A stretch of 64,000 bases of DNA from Chitinophaga sp. H8 (GTDB taxonomy: Bacteria > Bacteroidota > Bacteroidia > Chitinophagales > Chitinophagaceae): positions 62,001 to 126,000 of the forward strand of contig NZ_JBEXAC010000001.1 of assembly GCF_040567655.1 (NCBI RefSeq). Reading direction: 5' to 3'. The notes beneath the pieces were generated by a model. The model made no database searches. It was not told where the DNA came from and saw nothing but the letters and a program-made list of their open reading frames with translations. Of the stretch, positions 34,982 to 44,958 are shown piece after piece; position 1 is the stretch's first letter, and the number at the start of each line of letters is the position of its first letter. Both the position numbers and the translations under genes were made by a program.

Positions 34982-34987
34982 TCTCTT

Positions 34988-35803
34988 CTATTTCTTCCTC
35001 GAACTAACTGATTTTCCTAAAAATATTTCGGCCATACGGTCAAAAATAACGGGGTCGTCTGTGGTGTAATAATCACGGAGGCCCTTTTTGCTTAGGCGAA
35101 CTTCCATTTCCGGGTGCCGGTGCAGGTAATCTTTAAGGCTGTGGGCCACTATTTTGCCTTGTGAGATAACGGTAATACCCCCTGGCAGGTATTCCTTTAT
35201 TTTTTTCATCAGTAAGGGGTAATGGGTACAGCCCATTACCAGGGTATCTATATTGGGCGCAGTGGTCAGGATTTTGTCCAGGTATTCTTTCACAAAATAG
35301 TCGGCGCCATCACTTTCATGCTCATTGTTCTCTACCAGCGGCACCCACATAGGGCATGCCTGCTGCTGTGTTTTTACATGAGGGAAAAACTTACTGATCT
35401 CAATAGGGTAGGATTCTGAGTTGACCGTACCCTGAGTAGCCAGTATGCCTATTTCACCGGTTTGTGTGAGGGTGCCTACCATTTCTGTAGTAGGGCGTAT
35501 CACACCCAGCACCCGATTGGTAGGAGCCAGGGTGGGCAGGTCTTTTTGCTGGATAGTACGGAGTGCTTTGGCTGAAGCGGTATTGCAGGCCAGGACAACC
35601 AGTGGACAGCCCATATCAAACAATTGTTTTACACAGTCGAGCGTATAGGCATGTATGGTATCAAAGCCACGGTTGCCATAGGGCGCGCGCGCATTATCGC
35701 CCAGGTATATATAGTCATATGCAGGTAATTCAGCAATGATTTCCTTTAATACGGTCAAACCTCCATATCCTGAATCAAATACACCGATGGGTCCCTGTTG
35801 CAT
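34988..35803 (-). CDS. murI: glutamate racemase
   Basis: Makes D-glutamate for peptidoglycan. The 271-aa protein has the substrate-binding IGVFDSGYGGLTVL at the N-terminus and catalytic Cys residues in LACNTASA and MGCTHYPLL, the two thiols of the family's two-base mechanism. GDNARAPYG is also conserved. Length is normal. Its 3' end faces the S9 peptidase gene across heptad locus E; carbonic anhydrase lies 44 bp upstream on the same strand, so the two may be cotranscribed. Confidence 0.96.
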   Translation of the reverse strand: MQQGPIGVFDSGYGGLTVLKEIIAELPAYDYIYLGDNARAPYGNRGFDTIHAYTLDCVKQLFDMGCPLVVLACNTASAKALRTIQQKDLPTLAPTNRVLGVIRPTTEMVGTLTQTGEIGILATQGTVNSESYPIEISKFFPHVKTQQQACPMWVPLVENNEHESDGADYFVKEYLDKILTTAPNIDTLVMGCTHYPLLMKKIKEYLPGGITVISQGKIVAHSLKDYLHRHPEMEVRLSKKGLRDYYTTDDPVIFDRMAEIFLGKSVSSRKK

Positions 35804-35847
35804 AAAATTATAATGGTTAGTGATACGTATAATGAGCCTATGTCGGT

Positions 35848-36501
35848 TTATTGGTTTTTAAGCCCGCGGCCGGTAAGGTCATATATTTTCTGGATTTCGT
35901 GCAGTACGCCTTCAAAATCGATTTCGAGATCTATCAGTAATCCCTGGTGCAGGTCATATACCCATCCGTGAACGATCGGATAGCCTTTTGCCACGTAGGA
36001 CTTTTGCACTGCCGCCGTTTTGATAATATTGATACATTGCTCCTGTACATTCAGTTCCACCAGGCGGTCATAGCGTTGATGTTCATCCTCTATAGCATTC
36101 AGTTCTACCATATGGAGGCGGTATACATCCCGGATATTCCGGAGCCAGGGATTGAGTAAGCCGAGGTCTTCTGCCTGCATGGCTGCTTTTACACCGCCAC
36201 AGGAATAATGCCCGCATACAATGATATGCTTCACTTCCAGCTGTACTACGGCATAGTTGATAGAAGCCATTACACTGAGGTCGGTATTATTTACCAGGTT
36301 GGCTACATTGCGGTGTACAAATACTTCTCCACCACCCAGGCCCATGATTTCATTAGCCGGTACCCGGCTATCGCTACAGCCTATATAGAGATAATCCGGT
36401 TTTTGTTCCCTGGCCATGTTCTCAAAAAAATCTTTATCAGTTGCGATTTTTGAGGCTACCCATGCTTTATTGTTTTCGAATATTTGTTTATATCCAGGCA
36501 T
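35848..36501 (-). CDS. beta-class carbonic anhydrase
   Basis: Zinc enzyme interconverting CO2 and bicarbonate; supplies bicarbonate for carboxylations and carbamoyl phosphate. The 217-aa protein has Cys42-Ser-Asp44-Ser-Arg46 in GCSDSRVPANE and His98 with Cys101 in CGHYSCGG: the complete Zn ligand set, with residue numbers matching E. coli Can. Both Asp44 and Arg46, which gate the site, are present. It probably shares a transcript with murI. Confidence 0.95.
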   Translation of the reverse strand: MPGYKQIFENNKAWVASKIATDKDFFENMAREQKPDYLYIGCSDSRVPANEIMGLGGGEVFVHRNVANLVNNTDLSVMASINYAVVQLEVKHIIVCGHYSCGGVKAAMQAEDLGLLNPWLRNIRDVYRLHMVELNAIEDEHQRYDRLVELNVQEQCINIIKTAAVQKSYVAKGYPIVHGWVYDLHQGLLIDLEIDFEGVLHEIQKIYDLTGRGLKNQ

Positions 36502-36727
36502 AATTTTTATGATTTGAGTGCCGGAAGCATTTGCTTACCAGCATTTTATTTGATCTGTAACGGGCGATAAAGATAGGTATTGCAGTTAAAATCTATATAA
36601 TGTGGATAAAATGGCTGGTATCTGATTTGTTTACAGTTGTTTATAGAATGTAAAATAGGGTTATTTAAATAATAGGGCGGCCTGTAAGTACATTGAAATC
36701 AATGGATATGATTAACGTTCTTTTAAA

Positions 36728-38424
<1,697 letters not shown>

Positions 38425-38497
38425 TGCTATGCACCGGTATATGGCGAAAAAGCAGGGAGCAGTTTAGTCTGTAATAGTAAGGAATTAAACATAAGCT

Positions 38498-38564
38498 GGC
38501 AGTTTACAGCCGATAAGCAGCAATATTAAAAAGCTTGCTTATCAACTGTAAACTGCCTTTTTTT
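38498..38564 (+). terminator. long intrinsic terminator after the ABC-F gene
   Basis: Outer stem ggcagtttacag (38498-38509) with ctgtaaactgcc (38545-38556) and inner stem gataagca with tgcttatc, followed by seven T. Confidence 0.92.
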
Positions 38565-38629
38565 ATGCCTGTACTTTTTCAGGCGAATTCCTGTATTTAA
38601 AAGGGAGGAGGATGAGTGGAGCTGTGTGC

Positions 38630-39016
38630 TTACAGAAATTCCCCGATTACTTTCATTTTATTTGCGTCAAGGGGTTTGGTAATGTAAGCCATGAGTTCGG
38701 GGGTACGCTGTACTTTTTGCATATCTCTTACATCGATAGAGGAAGAACACATGATAATGGGGATGGGTTGTTGCAAAGAGGGTTTAATATCACGGAAAGC
38801 CTCGATAAAATCCCAGCCATTCATACGTTGCATATTCATGTCCAGGATGATCAGAGAGGGCAACAAGGGTTGTGTTGGAGATGTTAAGTGTTCCAATGCT
38901 TCTTCAGCACACAAAAAAGAAGTAACCACCACATTATCGGCTTCTTGATCTAACATCTTTTTAATGATGAAATGAAATATTTCATCATCGTCTACAACAT
39001 ACACTAGTTTATTCAT
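38630..39016 (-). CDS. single-domain response regulator (CheY-like)
   Basis: The 128-aa receiver domain has no output domain. Acidic pocket VDDDE (8-12), phospho-acceptor Asp59 in IILDMNM, Ser in MCSSS, and Lys114 in YITKPLD are all present, so it should be phosphorylatable. No kinase lies beside it. Such stand-alone receivers in Bacteroidota relay signals from hybrid kinases elsewhere. It is monocistronic. Confidence 0.9.
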   Translation of the reverse strand: MNKLVYVVDDDEIFHFIIKKMLDQEADNVVVTSFLCAEEALEHLTSPTQPLLPSLIILDMNMQRMNGWDFIEAFRDIKPSLQQPIPIIMCSSSIDVRDMQKVQRTPELMAYITKPLDANKMKVIGEFL

Positions 39017-39405
39017 GTCTTCTATGCTTGTGTGTTTTGTCTGGAGGTGGTACTATTTTCCCAATAGTCGGCAAGGCACATAACAATATTCGTCTGCATT
39101 CAGGTTGTTTTTCCTACAGCATGGGTTGTAAATCAGTCTTCCGGCTCCGGCTATACGCTAAAACATACGCAAAGAAAGTTAATTTTATTTTATTTTTATA
39201 TATGTTTTTGCCAATAACTAATCGTTAACAAAACTTATGTTGTTAATAATATGATCATCATATACATATGCAAAAAGACTAATGCTTTTTACTAATCTGC
39301 CTGTAGGAAAAGGTGGTAAGATGTTGTGGCATACAGTATAAAAAAAACAAGGGTGAAACGATTGTTTCACCCTTATGCTGTAAAAATTATTTTTCTGGTA
39401 TTTGA
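39017..39405. other. intergenic region between two minus-strand genes
   Basis: 389 bp without a supported gene. It holds an AT-rich stretch (39175-39300) with several short palindromes (for example gttaacaaaacttatgttg and tgatcatcata), probably containing the promoter of the response regulator gene. It ends with the terminator of the downstream coiled-coil gene at 39349-39374. An open plus-strand frame at 39028-39228 has no coding character. Confidence 0.5.
39349..39374 (-). terminator. intrinsic terminator after the coiled-coil protein gene
   Basis: Stem aagggtgaaac (39349-39359) with gtttcaccctt (39364-39374); the minus-strand continuation is T-rich. Confidence 0.9.
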
Positions 39406-40368
39406 TCAGAACAAGCCACCTTTTTTCAACACTACTTTACCCTGACCGATTTTAAAACCGTTATGGTAGATTTCCACGGCATAATCGCCTGGTTTGAAAT
39501 CAGAATTTTGTTTCCAGTCCATAGACACGGTTTGTTTCTGGCCGGTTACGTAGGCTACGGTTTTCTTAGCCGTATATAATTTTTCGGTACCATCTTCCAG
39601 GGTGAAGCGGCCGGAGCCTAATGCTTCTACAGCCAGGGGAGAACCATCCGGAGCAGAGATAGCTACATAGATTTCCTTGTCGCCGGTAGGTGCGATCCTG
39701 TTATCATCCAGGTCAAAAATTACCCGCATCATGTCTGCACGTTTGGCTTTGGTGGTTTCTACTTCTTTACCGCTGCGTTTTACATTGATGGGAGCCAGTT
39801 TAATATTGGAAGCATGCAATACGGATCCGAGGTCTACTTTTTTGTTCAGGCTATCCTTTACAGTAGAAACGGAATCCCTTTCTTTACGGGCCACATCTCT
39901 TTCGCCTGCCAGCACAATTTTCTCTCCTTCCAGGCGCTCAATAGTTTGAGTATATCCTTCGATATTAGATTTCATTTGTTCTATCAGCCGGCGGGCTTCA
40001 GCCAGTTGTGCCTGTGTAGCATTTTTATTAGCCAGAATACTCTGAATCCTTGCTTTTACATCAGCAATTTCCTTATCCTTTGTTTTTACGAGGCTATCCA
40101 TCCGGCTATTTTGAGAAATCAGGTCATCCAGACGGGCATTAGCCGCGTTATATTCCTGTTGTAAGGCATCACGGGAAGAGGAAATAGAGTCTATCTGAGT
40201 GGACTGCTGCACAATTGTTTCACTAGCCTTATTTTTGTCATACAACATATATATCCAGGTACCTGCCAGCGCCGCAATTAAAATACCGTAAATTAGCCCA
40301 TTCTTACTGCGGGGTTTTTCCGGTCCGGGAGAACCCGGTGCAGGTGTGTTGAAAGTGTTCTCAGTCAT
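39406..40368 (-). CDS. membrane-anchored coiled-coil protein of unknown function
   Basis: The 320-aa protein has a Pro-rich cytoplasmic start (about 1-22), one transmembrane helix (about 24-43, GLIYGILIAALAGTWIYML), and a long coiled coil (about 50-175) rich in Gln, Glu, Lys and Arg. A C-terminal beta-like domain (about 185-320, MRVIFDLDDNRIAPTGDKEI, GDYAVEIYHNGFKIGQGKV) completes it. I know similar uncharacterised Bacteroidota proteins but no function. The topology suggests a periplasmic spacer holding a small ligand- or wall-binding domain. Confidence 0.78.
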   Translation of the reverse strand: MTENTFNTPAPGSPGPEKPRSKNGLIYGILIAALAGTWIYMLYDKNKASETIVQQSTQIDSISSSRDALQQEYNAANARLDDLISQNSRMDSLVKTKDKEIADVKARIQSILANKNATQAQLAEARRLIEQMKSNIEGYTQTIERLEGEKIVLAGERDVARKERDSVSTVKDSLNKKVDLGSVLHASNIKLAPINVKRSGKEVETTKAKRADMMRVIFDLDDNRIAPTGDKEIYVAISAPDGSPLAVEALGSGRFTLEDGTEKLYTAKKTVAYVTGQKQTVSMDWKQNSDFKPGDYAVEIYHNGFKIGQGKVVLKKGGLF

Positions 40369-40471
40369 AGTTGTTTGTTTTATGTTTTTTTATTATATGG
40401 TTAAAAGTCGTAATTCAAAAGTAGCTATAAATTTTACTTAATTTACAAAAGTTATAAACCGTTTTTCAACT

Positions 40472-41200
40472 GTGTTACCTAACATTGCTTTAGACCAATT
40501 ACTGTTGTTGGATATTGAAACAACTCCCGGTGTTCAAGGCTTTGGGCATCTTCCGGAAGAAATGCAAAATCTCTGGATAGAGAAAATTGCAAAAATTGTG
40601 CCCGATTCTGAGGATGGGAGGGAAGCATATACAGACAGGGCAGGACTTTTCGCGGAATTTGGGAAGATCGTATGTATTTCGGTAGGCTTCTTTTACATAG
40701 AAGATAACAGGTATCATTTACGTATCAAGTCATTTTACAATGATGATGAAAGGGTTGTATTGCAGGATTTTTTAGAATTGGTGAATAAGTTTCATGCAAA
40801 GCACCCCCGTTTTTTATTTGCAGGTCATAATATCCGCGAATTTGATATCCCTTATATTTGCAGGCGTGCTGTTATCCAGCAGTTATCTTTACCACCATCC
40901 TTGCAGCTACATGGGTTTAAGCCCTGGGAAGTGCCTATGCTGGACACCCTGCATCTCTGGCGTTTTGGTGATTTCAAGAATTATACTTCCCTGAAACTGC
41001 TGACGGCAGTGATGGGGATTCCTACTCCCAAGGATGATATAGATGGCAGTATGGTAGGGAAGGTATATTGGGAGGAAAAGGACCTGTTGCGGATAGCCAC
41101 TTACTGCCAGAAAGATGTAGTAGCTGTAGCCCAGCTGCTATTGCGGTTTAAAGGAGTGCCCTTACTGAAAGAGGAGGAAGTGGTAATTATCAGCAGTTAG
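40472..41200 (+). CDS. 3'-5' exonuclease, PolB-exonuclease-like (DEDD)
   Basis: The 242-aa RNase H-fold nuclease is of the group resembling the proofreading domain of family B polymerases. Exo I is LLLDIETTPG (Asp and Glu metal ligands), Exo II is AGHNIREFDIPYICRR (Asp), and Exo III has YCQKDVVAVAQLLL (Asp, with Tyr four residues before it). All metal ligands are present, so activity is expected. The start is GTG at 40472; no ATG gives a sensible N-terminus. Its final codons (agc agt tag) are part of a heptad array. Confidence 0.85.
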   Translation: MLPNIALDQLLLLDIETTPGVQGFGHLPEEMQNLWIEKIAKIVPDSEDGREAYTDRAGLFAEFGKIVCISVGFFYIEDNRYHLRIKSFYNDDERVVLQDFLELVNKFHAKHPRFLFAGHNIREFDIPYICRRAVIQQLSLPPSLQLHGFKPWEVPMLDTLHLWRFGDFKNYTSLKLLTAVMGIPTPKDDIDGSMVGKVYWEEKDLLRIATYCQKDVVAVAQLLLRFKGVPLLKEEEVVIISS

Positions 41201-41319
41201 TTATTAGCAGTTGGCTTTTAGGGGCCAGCGTTATTTGAATACTGCGGCGGTGGATAAGTAAATAAATTGAGGACCAAAAAATCTTAGCTAATGGCTAACA
41301 GCTAATAGCTAACAGCTTT
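41194..41319. repeat. heptad repeat locus F (inverted arms)
   Basis: The left arm at 41194-41221 (cagttag, ttattag, cagttgg, cttttag) begins in the last codons of the exonuclease gene. The right arm at 41285-41319 is tagctaa, tggctaa, cagctaa, tagctaa, cagcttt. The right arm ends 11 nt before the holA start codon. Confidence 0.85.
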
Positions 41320-41329
41320 ATAAAATAAC

Positions 41330-42325
41330 ATGGACTACCAGGATATTATCAAAGATTGGAAGCAAAAGAAATTCCGGCCCCTGTACTGGCTGGAGGGAGA
41401 GGAGGATTTTTTTATTGATCAGGTGAGCAGTTATGCGGAGCATCATTTGCTGGACGAGGCCGAAAAGGGATTTAATCTTACTATTCTGTATGGTAAGGAT
41501 GCTGACTGGAGCACTGTGATAAATGCCTGCCGCCGTTATCCGATGTTTGCCGAAAGGCAGGTGGTGGTATTAAAAGAAGCGCAGGCGATGCGGGATATTT
41601 TAAAGCTGGAAGCCTATATTGAAAACCCTTTAAGCTCTACGGTGTTTGTAGTAGCCTATAAACAGGGAAAGGTGGATGGCCGCAGCAAACTGGCTAAGTT
41701 GATTAAGGAAAAAGGGGTGATGCTGTCTACCAAGAAAATGTATGACAATCAGCTGCCTGCCTGGGTGGAAAGTTATGTGAGCAGCAAGGGGCTGGCCATT
41801 ACACAGAAAGGGTGCATTTTGCTGGTAGATCATATCGGCAATGATTTGTCAAGAATAGCCAATGAAATAGATAAGGTGCTGGTAAACCTGCCGGAGAAGA
41901 AAAAGATAGATGAAAGCGATATTGAAAAGTATGTAGGCATCAGCAAGGAATACAATGTTTTTGAATTGCAGAACGCTACGGGCCAGAAGGATTTTGCAAA
42001 AGTGATCCGTATCATTCAATATTTTTCTGCTAACCCCAAGGCGGCGCCTATACAGATGGTGATCCCTGCATTGTATAATTTCTTCAGTAAAATAAACCTG
42101 ATCTTCGGTGTAAAAGGGGGGGAGAAGGAAATTGCTGCCGCCCTGGGAGTACATCCTTTTTTTCTGAAGGATTACATGCAGGCTGCCAGGCAGTATGGCG
42201 CTGATGGGGCTGAAAAAGCCATTTTACTCCTGCATACCTATAACCTGCGTAGCATTGGTATCAATGATAGCGGCGTGGAAGATGGGGAACTGATGAAGGA
42301 AATGATGTATAAAATCATGAACTAA
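41330..42325 (+). CDS. holA: DNA polymerase III delta subunit
   Basis: Clamp-loader subunit that opens the beta sliding clamp. The 331-aa protein has N-terminal FRPLYWLEGEEDFFIDQ, the domain in which family members keep a Walker-A-like region without ATP use. Conserved RRYPMFAERQVVVLKEAQ follows, and VDHIGNDLSRIANEIDKVL and the C-terminal collar domain (about 210-331) complete the family pattern. It is monocistronic, between heptad locus F and the convergent ribF gene. Confidence 0.93.
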   Translation: MDYQDIIKDWKQKKFRPLYWLEGEEDFFIDQVSSYAEHHLLDEAEKGFNLTILYGKDADWSTVINACRRYPMFAERQVVVLKEAQAMRDILKLEAYIENPLSSTVFVVAYKQGKVDGRSKLAKLIKEKGVMLSTKKMYDNQLPAWVESYVSSKGLAITQKGCILLVDHIGNDLSRIANEIDKVLVNLPEKKKIDESDIEKYVGISKEYNVFELQNATGQKDFAKVIRIIQYFSANPKAAPIQMVIPALYNFFSKINLIFGVKGGEKEIAAALGVHPFFLKDYMQAARQYGADGAEKAILLLHTYNLRSIGINDSGVEDGELMKEMMYKIMN

Positions 42326-42338
42326 AGCGGGAAAGAAG

Positions 42339-43292
42339 TTAAAAAGCCGCACATTTTGCACGGGCTATTTCACTGTCCTTATCCATTTGGGTAATCAGCG
42401 CCTTTATATCATCAAATTTCAGGTTGGCCCGGATATAATCAATAAAAGATACGCTTAATTCCCTGCCATAGATATCGGCATCAAAATCAAAAATGTGTAC
42501 TTCCAGGCGCAGATCGCTGCCATTGAAAGTAGGGCGGGTGCCTATGCTCATTACGCCGTTCAGATGCATAACTTCCTGGTCCAGGGTTAACTGCACTTTC
42601 ACCGCATAAATTCCTTCGGCAGGGATGAGTTTCCGCTGGTCAGGCAATTGCAGATTGGCGGTAGGGTAGCCTAGTTGTCTGCCCATTTTATCGCCATGGA
42701 TAACAATCCCACTTAAAAAATAGGGGTAGCCCAGCAGTTCGTTGGCCAGCGTTATATGGCCTTCCTGGAGGCTGTTGCGTATTTTGGTAGAGCTTACGGT
42801 GAGGTCGTGTACTACCTGCTGTGGTATTTCTATCAGCTGAAAACCATATTTATGTTGTTCTGCTTCCAGCAATTCCAGCCCACCTTCCCGGTTGTGACCA
42901 AAGCGGTGATCATATCCGATAATGATGGTATGAGGTTTGAACCGGGATATCAGGAAATCTTCCAGGTACTCCATGGCGGAAAGCTCGGAAAAGGCACGGT
43001 TAAAAGGTACCACTACCAGGTGGTCAATGCCCTGTTGGGCGAGGAGCTGTATTTTTTCCGGGAGTGTAGTGAGCAGTCTGATGGGATTGGCCTGTGGGGC
43101 CAGTACTTCACGGGGATGCGGATCAAAAGTGATGATCACAGTTTCTCCATTACATGCTGTGGCAGCCTGCTCTAATTGTTGTAAGATGTACCGGTGTCCC
43201 GCATGTACGCCATCAAAAGTACCAATGGTGATCACTGCGCGGTTAAAATCCGGCAAGTGGTCTAAATCCCTGTGAACCTGCATAGAAATCAA
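42339..43292 (-). CDS. ribF: bifunctional riboflavin kinase / FAD synthetase
   Basis: Makes FMN and FAD from riboflavin. The 317-aa protein has an N-terminal adenylyltransferase domain (AVITIGTFDGVHAGHRYIL, with the nucleotidyltransferase GxHxGH-like loop, and VSSTKIRNSLQEGHI) and a C-terminal kinase domain (about 185-317, GIVIHGDKMGRQLGYPTANL). Both activities should be intact. It converges on holA with 13 bp between the stops. ATG at 43292 is the first start. Confidence 0.95.
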   Translation of the reverse strand: MISMQVHRDLDHLPDFNRAVITIGTFDGVHAGHRYILQQLEQAATACNGETVIITFDPHPREVLAPQANPIRLLTTLPEKIQLLAQQGIDHLVVVPFNRAFSELSAMEYLEDFLISRFKPHTIIIGYDHRFGHNREGGLELLEAEQHKYGFQLIEIPQQVVHDLTVSSTKIRNSLQEGHITLANELLGYPYFLSGIVIHGDKMGRQLGYPTANLQLPDQRKLIPAEGIYAVKVQLTLDQEVMHLNGVMSIGTRPTFNGSDLRLEVHIFDFDADIYGRELSVSFIDYIRANLKFDDIKALITQMDKDSEIARAKCAAF

Positions 43293-43346
43293 TAACGGTC
43301 AAAAACGCCGTGCAAATCTAAACGATTTGGCGCATGTTTCAGCAGG

Positions 43347-43380
43347 TTGCCCCGATTATGCAGAGAATCTGTTACTTTTG
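43347..43380 (+). promoter_or_regulatory. promoter of the purM-like gene
   Basis: TTG (43347-43349), 23 nt, TACTTTTG (43373-43380). A pyrimidine-rich leader with repeated aactttt units (43449-43480) follows before the GTG start. Confidence 0.55.
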
Positions 43381-43485
43381 CAGCTTGAAGTACTTTTATC
43401 TACAGGCTTTAATTTTTAGCTATATACTTTAAATTCTTGCCGGTAGGTTTAACTTTTTAACTTTTACCTTAACTTTTAATTCCAG

Positions 43486-44664
43486 GTGGATCAGAATATT
43501 TACGCCAAACGCGGTGTTTCAGCCGGTAAGGAAGATGTGCATAACGCCATTAAAAATATTGACAAGGGATTGTTTCCCAAAGCATTTTGCAAAATAGTAC
43601 CGGATATTTTAGGTGGTGATGCCAACTGGTGTAATATCATGCATGCAGATGGTGCTGGTACCAAATCTTCACTGGCGTATGTGTATTGGAAAGAAACCGG
43701 TGACCTGAGCGTATGGAGAGGTATTGCACAGGATGCTATTATCATGAACCTGGACGACCTGCTTTGTGTAGGAGCCACAGATAATATTTTACTGTCTTCT
43801 ACTATTGGCCGTAATAAGCAACTGGTGCCGGGAGAAGTGATCGCTGCGATCATTAACGGAACAGAGGAGATCCTGGAAGAACTGCGTAGTTATGGTATCG
43901 GTATTCATTCTACCGGAGGAGAAACCGCAGATGTGGGCGACCTGGTACGGACGATTATCGTAGATTCTACCGTTACCTGCCGGATGAAAAGGGCAGCGGT
44001 GATCTCTAACGACCGGATACAGGCAGGAGATGTGATCGTAGGACTATCCTCTTACGGACAGGCTACCTACGAAAAGGAATATAATGGTGGGATGGGCAGT
44101 AATGGCCTGACCAGCGCCCGGCATGATGTATTTAATAAAACAATTGCCGGTAAATACCCGGAGAGCTTTGATAACGGCATCCCTGCCGAACTGGTATTCA
44201 GCGGCAGTAAATCAGTTACAGACAAGATAGACATACCAGGATTTGGTACCATAGATGCCGGCAAACTGGTATTATCTCCTACCCGTACCTATGCACCGGT
44301 TATCAAACAAATATTAACCCAGTACCGTGATCAGATCCATGGTATGGTACATTGCAGTGGTGGTGCACAAACCAAAGTGCTTCATTTTATTGAAAAGCTG
44401 CATGTGATCAAGGATAACCTGTTCCCCATTCCTCCTTTATTCAGTTTGATTCAGGAACAGTCCGGTACCAGCTGGAAAGAAATGTACCAGGTATTTAATA
44501 TGGGGCACCGTATGGAAATATACGTACCGGAAGCGCTTGCTCCGGCCATCATCAGTATTGCCCAAAGCTTCCATATCGAAGCACAGGTAGTAGGCAGGGT
44601 AGCCGCTGCCGAACAGAAACAGGTAACCGTACGCAGCGAAAAGGGCGAATTTGTATATCTATAG
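43486..44664 (+). CDS. purM: PurM-like phosphoribosylformylglycinamidine cyclo-ligase
   Basis: Fifth step of purine synthesis: closes FGAM to AIR with ATP. The 392-aa protein starts at GTG 43486, giving YAKRGVSAGKEDVHNAI. HADGAGTKSSLAYVYW and HSTGGETADVGDLV are the conserved phosphate and metal regions, and HCSGGAQTKVLHF stands where family members have the C-terminal Gly-rich segment. It is longer than E. coli PurM (345 aa), and identity to it looks modest. This is the diverged PurM form common in Bacteroidota. A role in purine synthesis is expected but inferred. Confidence 0.85.
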   Translation: MDQNIYAKRGVSAGKEDVHNAIKNIDKGLFPKAFCKIVPDILGGDANWCNIMHADGAGTKSSLAYVYWKETGDLSVWRGIAQDAIIMNLDDLLCVGATDNILLSSTIGRNKQLVPGEVIAAIINGTEEILEELRSYGIGIHSTGGETADVGDLVRTIIVDSTVTCRMKRAAVISNDRIQAGDVIVGLSSYGQATYEKEYNGGMGSNGLTSARHDVFNKTIAGKYPESFDNGIPAELVFSGSKSVTDKIDIPGFGTIDAGKLVLSPTRTYAPVIKQILTQYRDQIHGMVHCSGGAQTKVLHFIEKLHVIKDNLFPIPPLFSLIQEQSGTSWKEMYQVFNMGHRMEIYVPEALAPAIISIAQSFHIEAQVVGRVAAAEQKQVTVRSEKGEFVYL

Positions 44665-44666
44665 TT

Positions 44667-44958
44667 GAGCTGTTAGCCTTTAGCTATTAGCTGTTAGCTT
44701 AAATGCAGCGATTGATTGCATCATGTGGTATGTGTTTTTAATTAAGGTTAATATAGTATTATAATACGGTTTTTACCATATCCCTTTTTATAGCCTTTTA
44801 TACACTATTCATACTCTATCTATGCTCTATCTATGCTTTAACCATGCTTCAAGCATGCTTCAAGGTAAGCCTGACCTGCCTTTGAAGCAGTTGTCAGGCT
44901 TTAGCCATTAGCTGTATTTTAGCTAAAAGCTAAAGCCTGACCGCTAAAAAACTAAAGC
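44667..44958. repeat. heptad repeat locus G with hairpin
   Basis: The left arm at 44667-44701 is gagctgt, tagcctt, tagctat, tagctgt, tagctta in 7-nt register. The right arm at about 44897-44958 contains ggctttagccattagctgt and tagctaaaagctaaagc. It enters the last codons of the M56 gene, whose end reads as two copies of cgcttta on the minus strand. A hairpin gcctgac (44869-44875) with gtcaggc (44893-44899) lies between, after the 11-bp tandem array. Confidence 0.8.
44803..44868. repeat. 11-bp degenerate tandem array
   Basis: Six units in exact 11-nt register: cactattcata, ctctatctatg, ctctatctatg, ctttaaccatg, cttcaagcatg, cttcaaggtaa. The second and third units are identical. Two earlier units (44781-44802) fit loosely. 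The array sits inside heptad locus G between the stop codons of convergent genes. Confidence 0.8.

Noticed and set aside
39028..39228. 66-aa plus-strand ORF upstream of the response regulator
   Set aside because: No coding character, no ribosome site, and it lies in the regulator's own promoter region.
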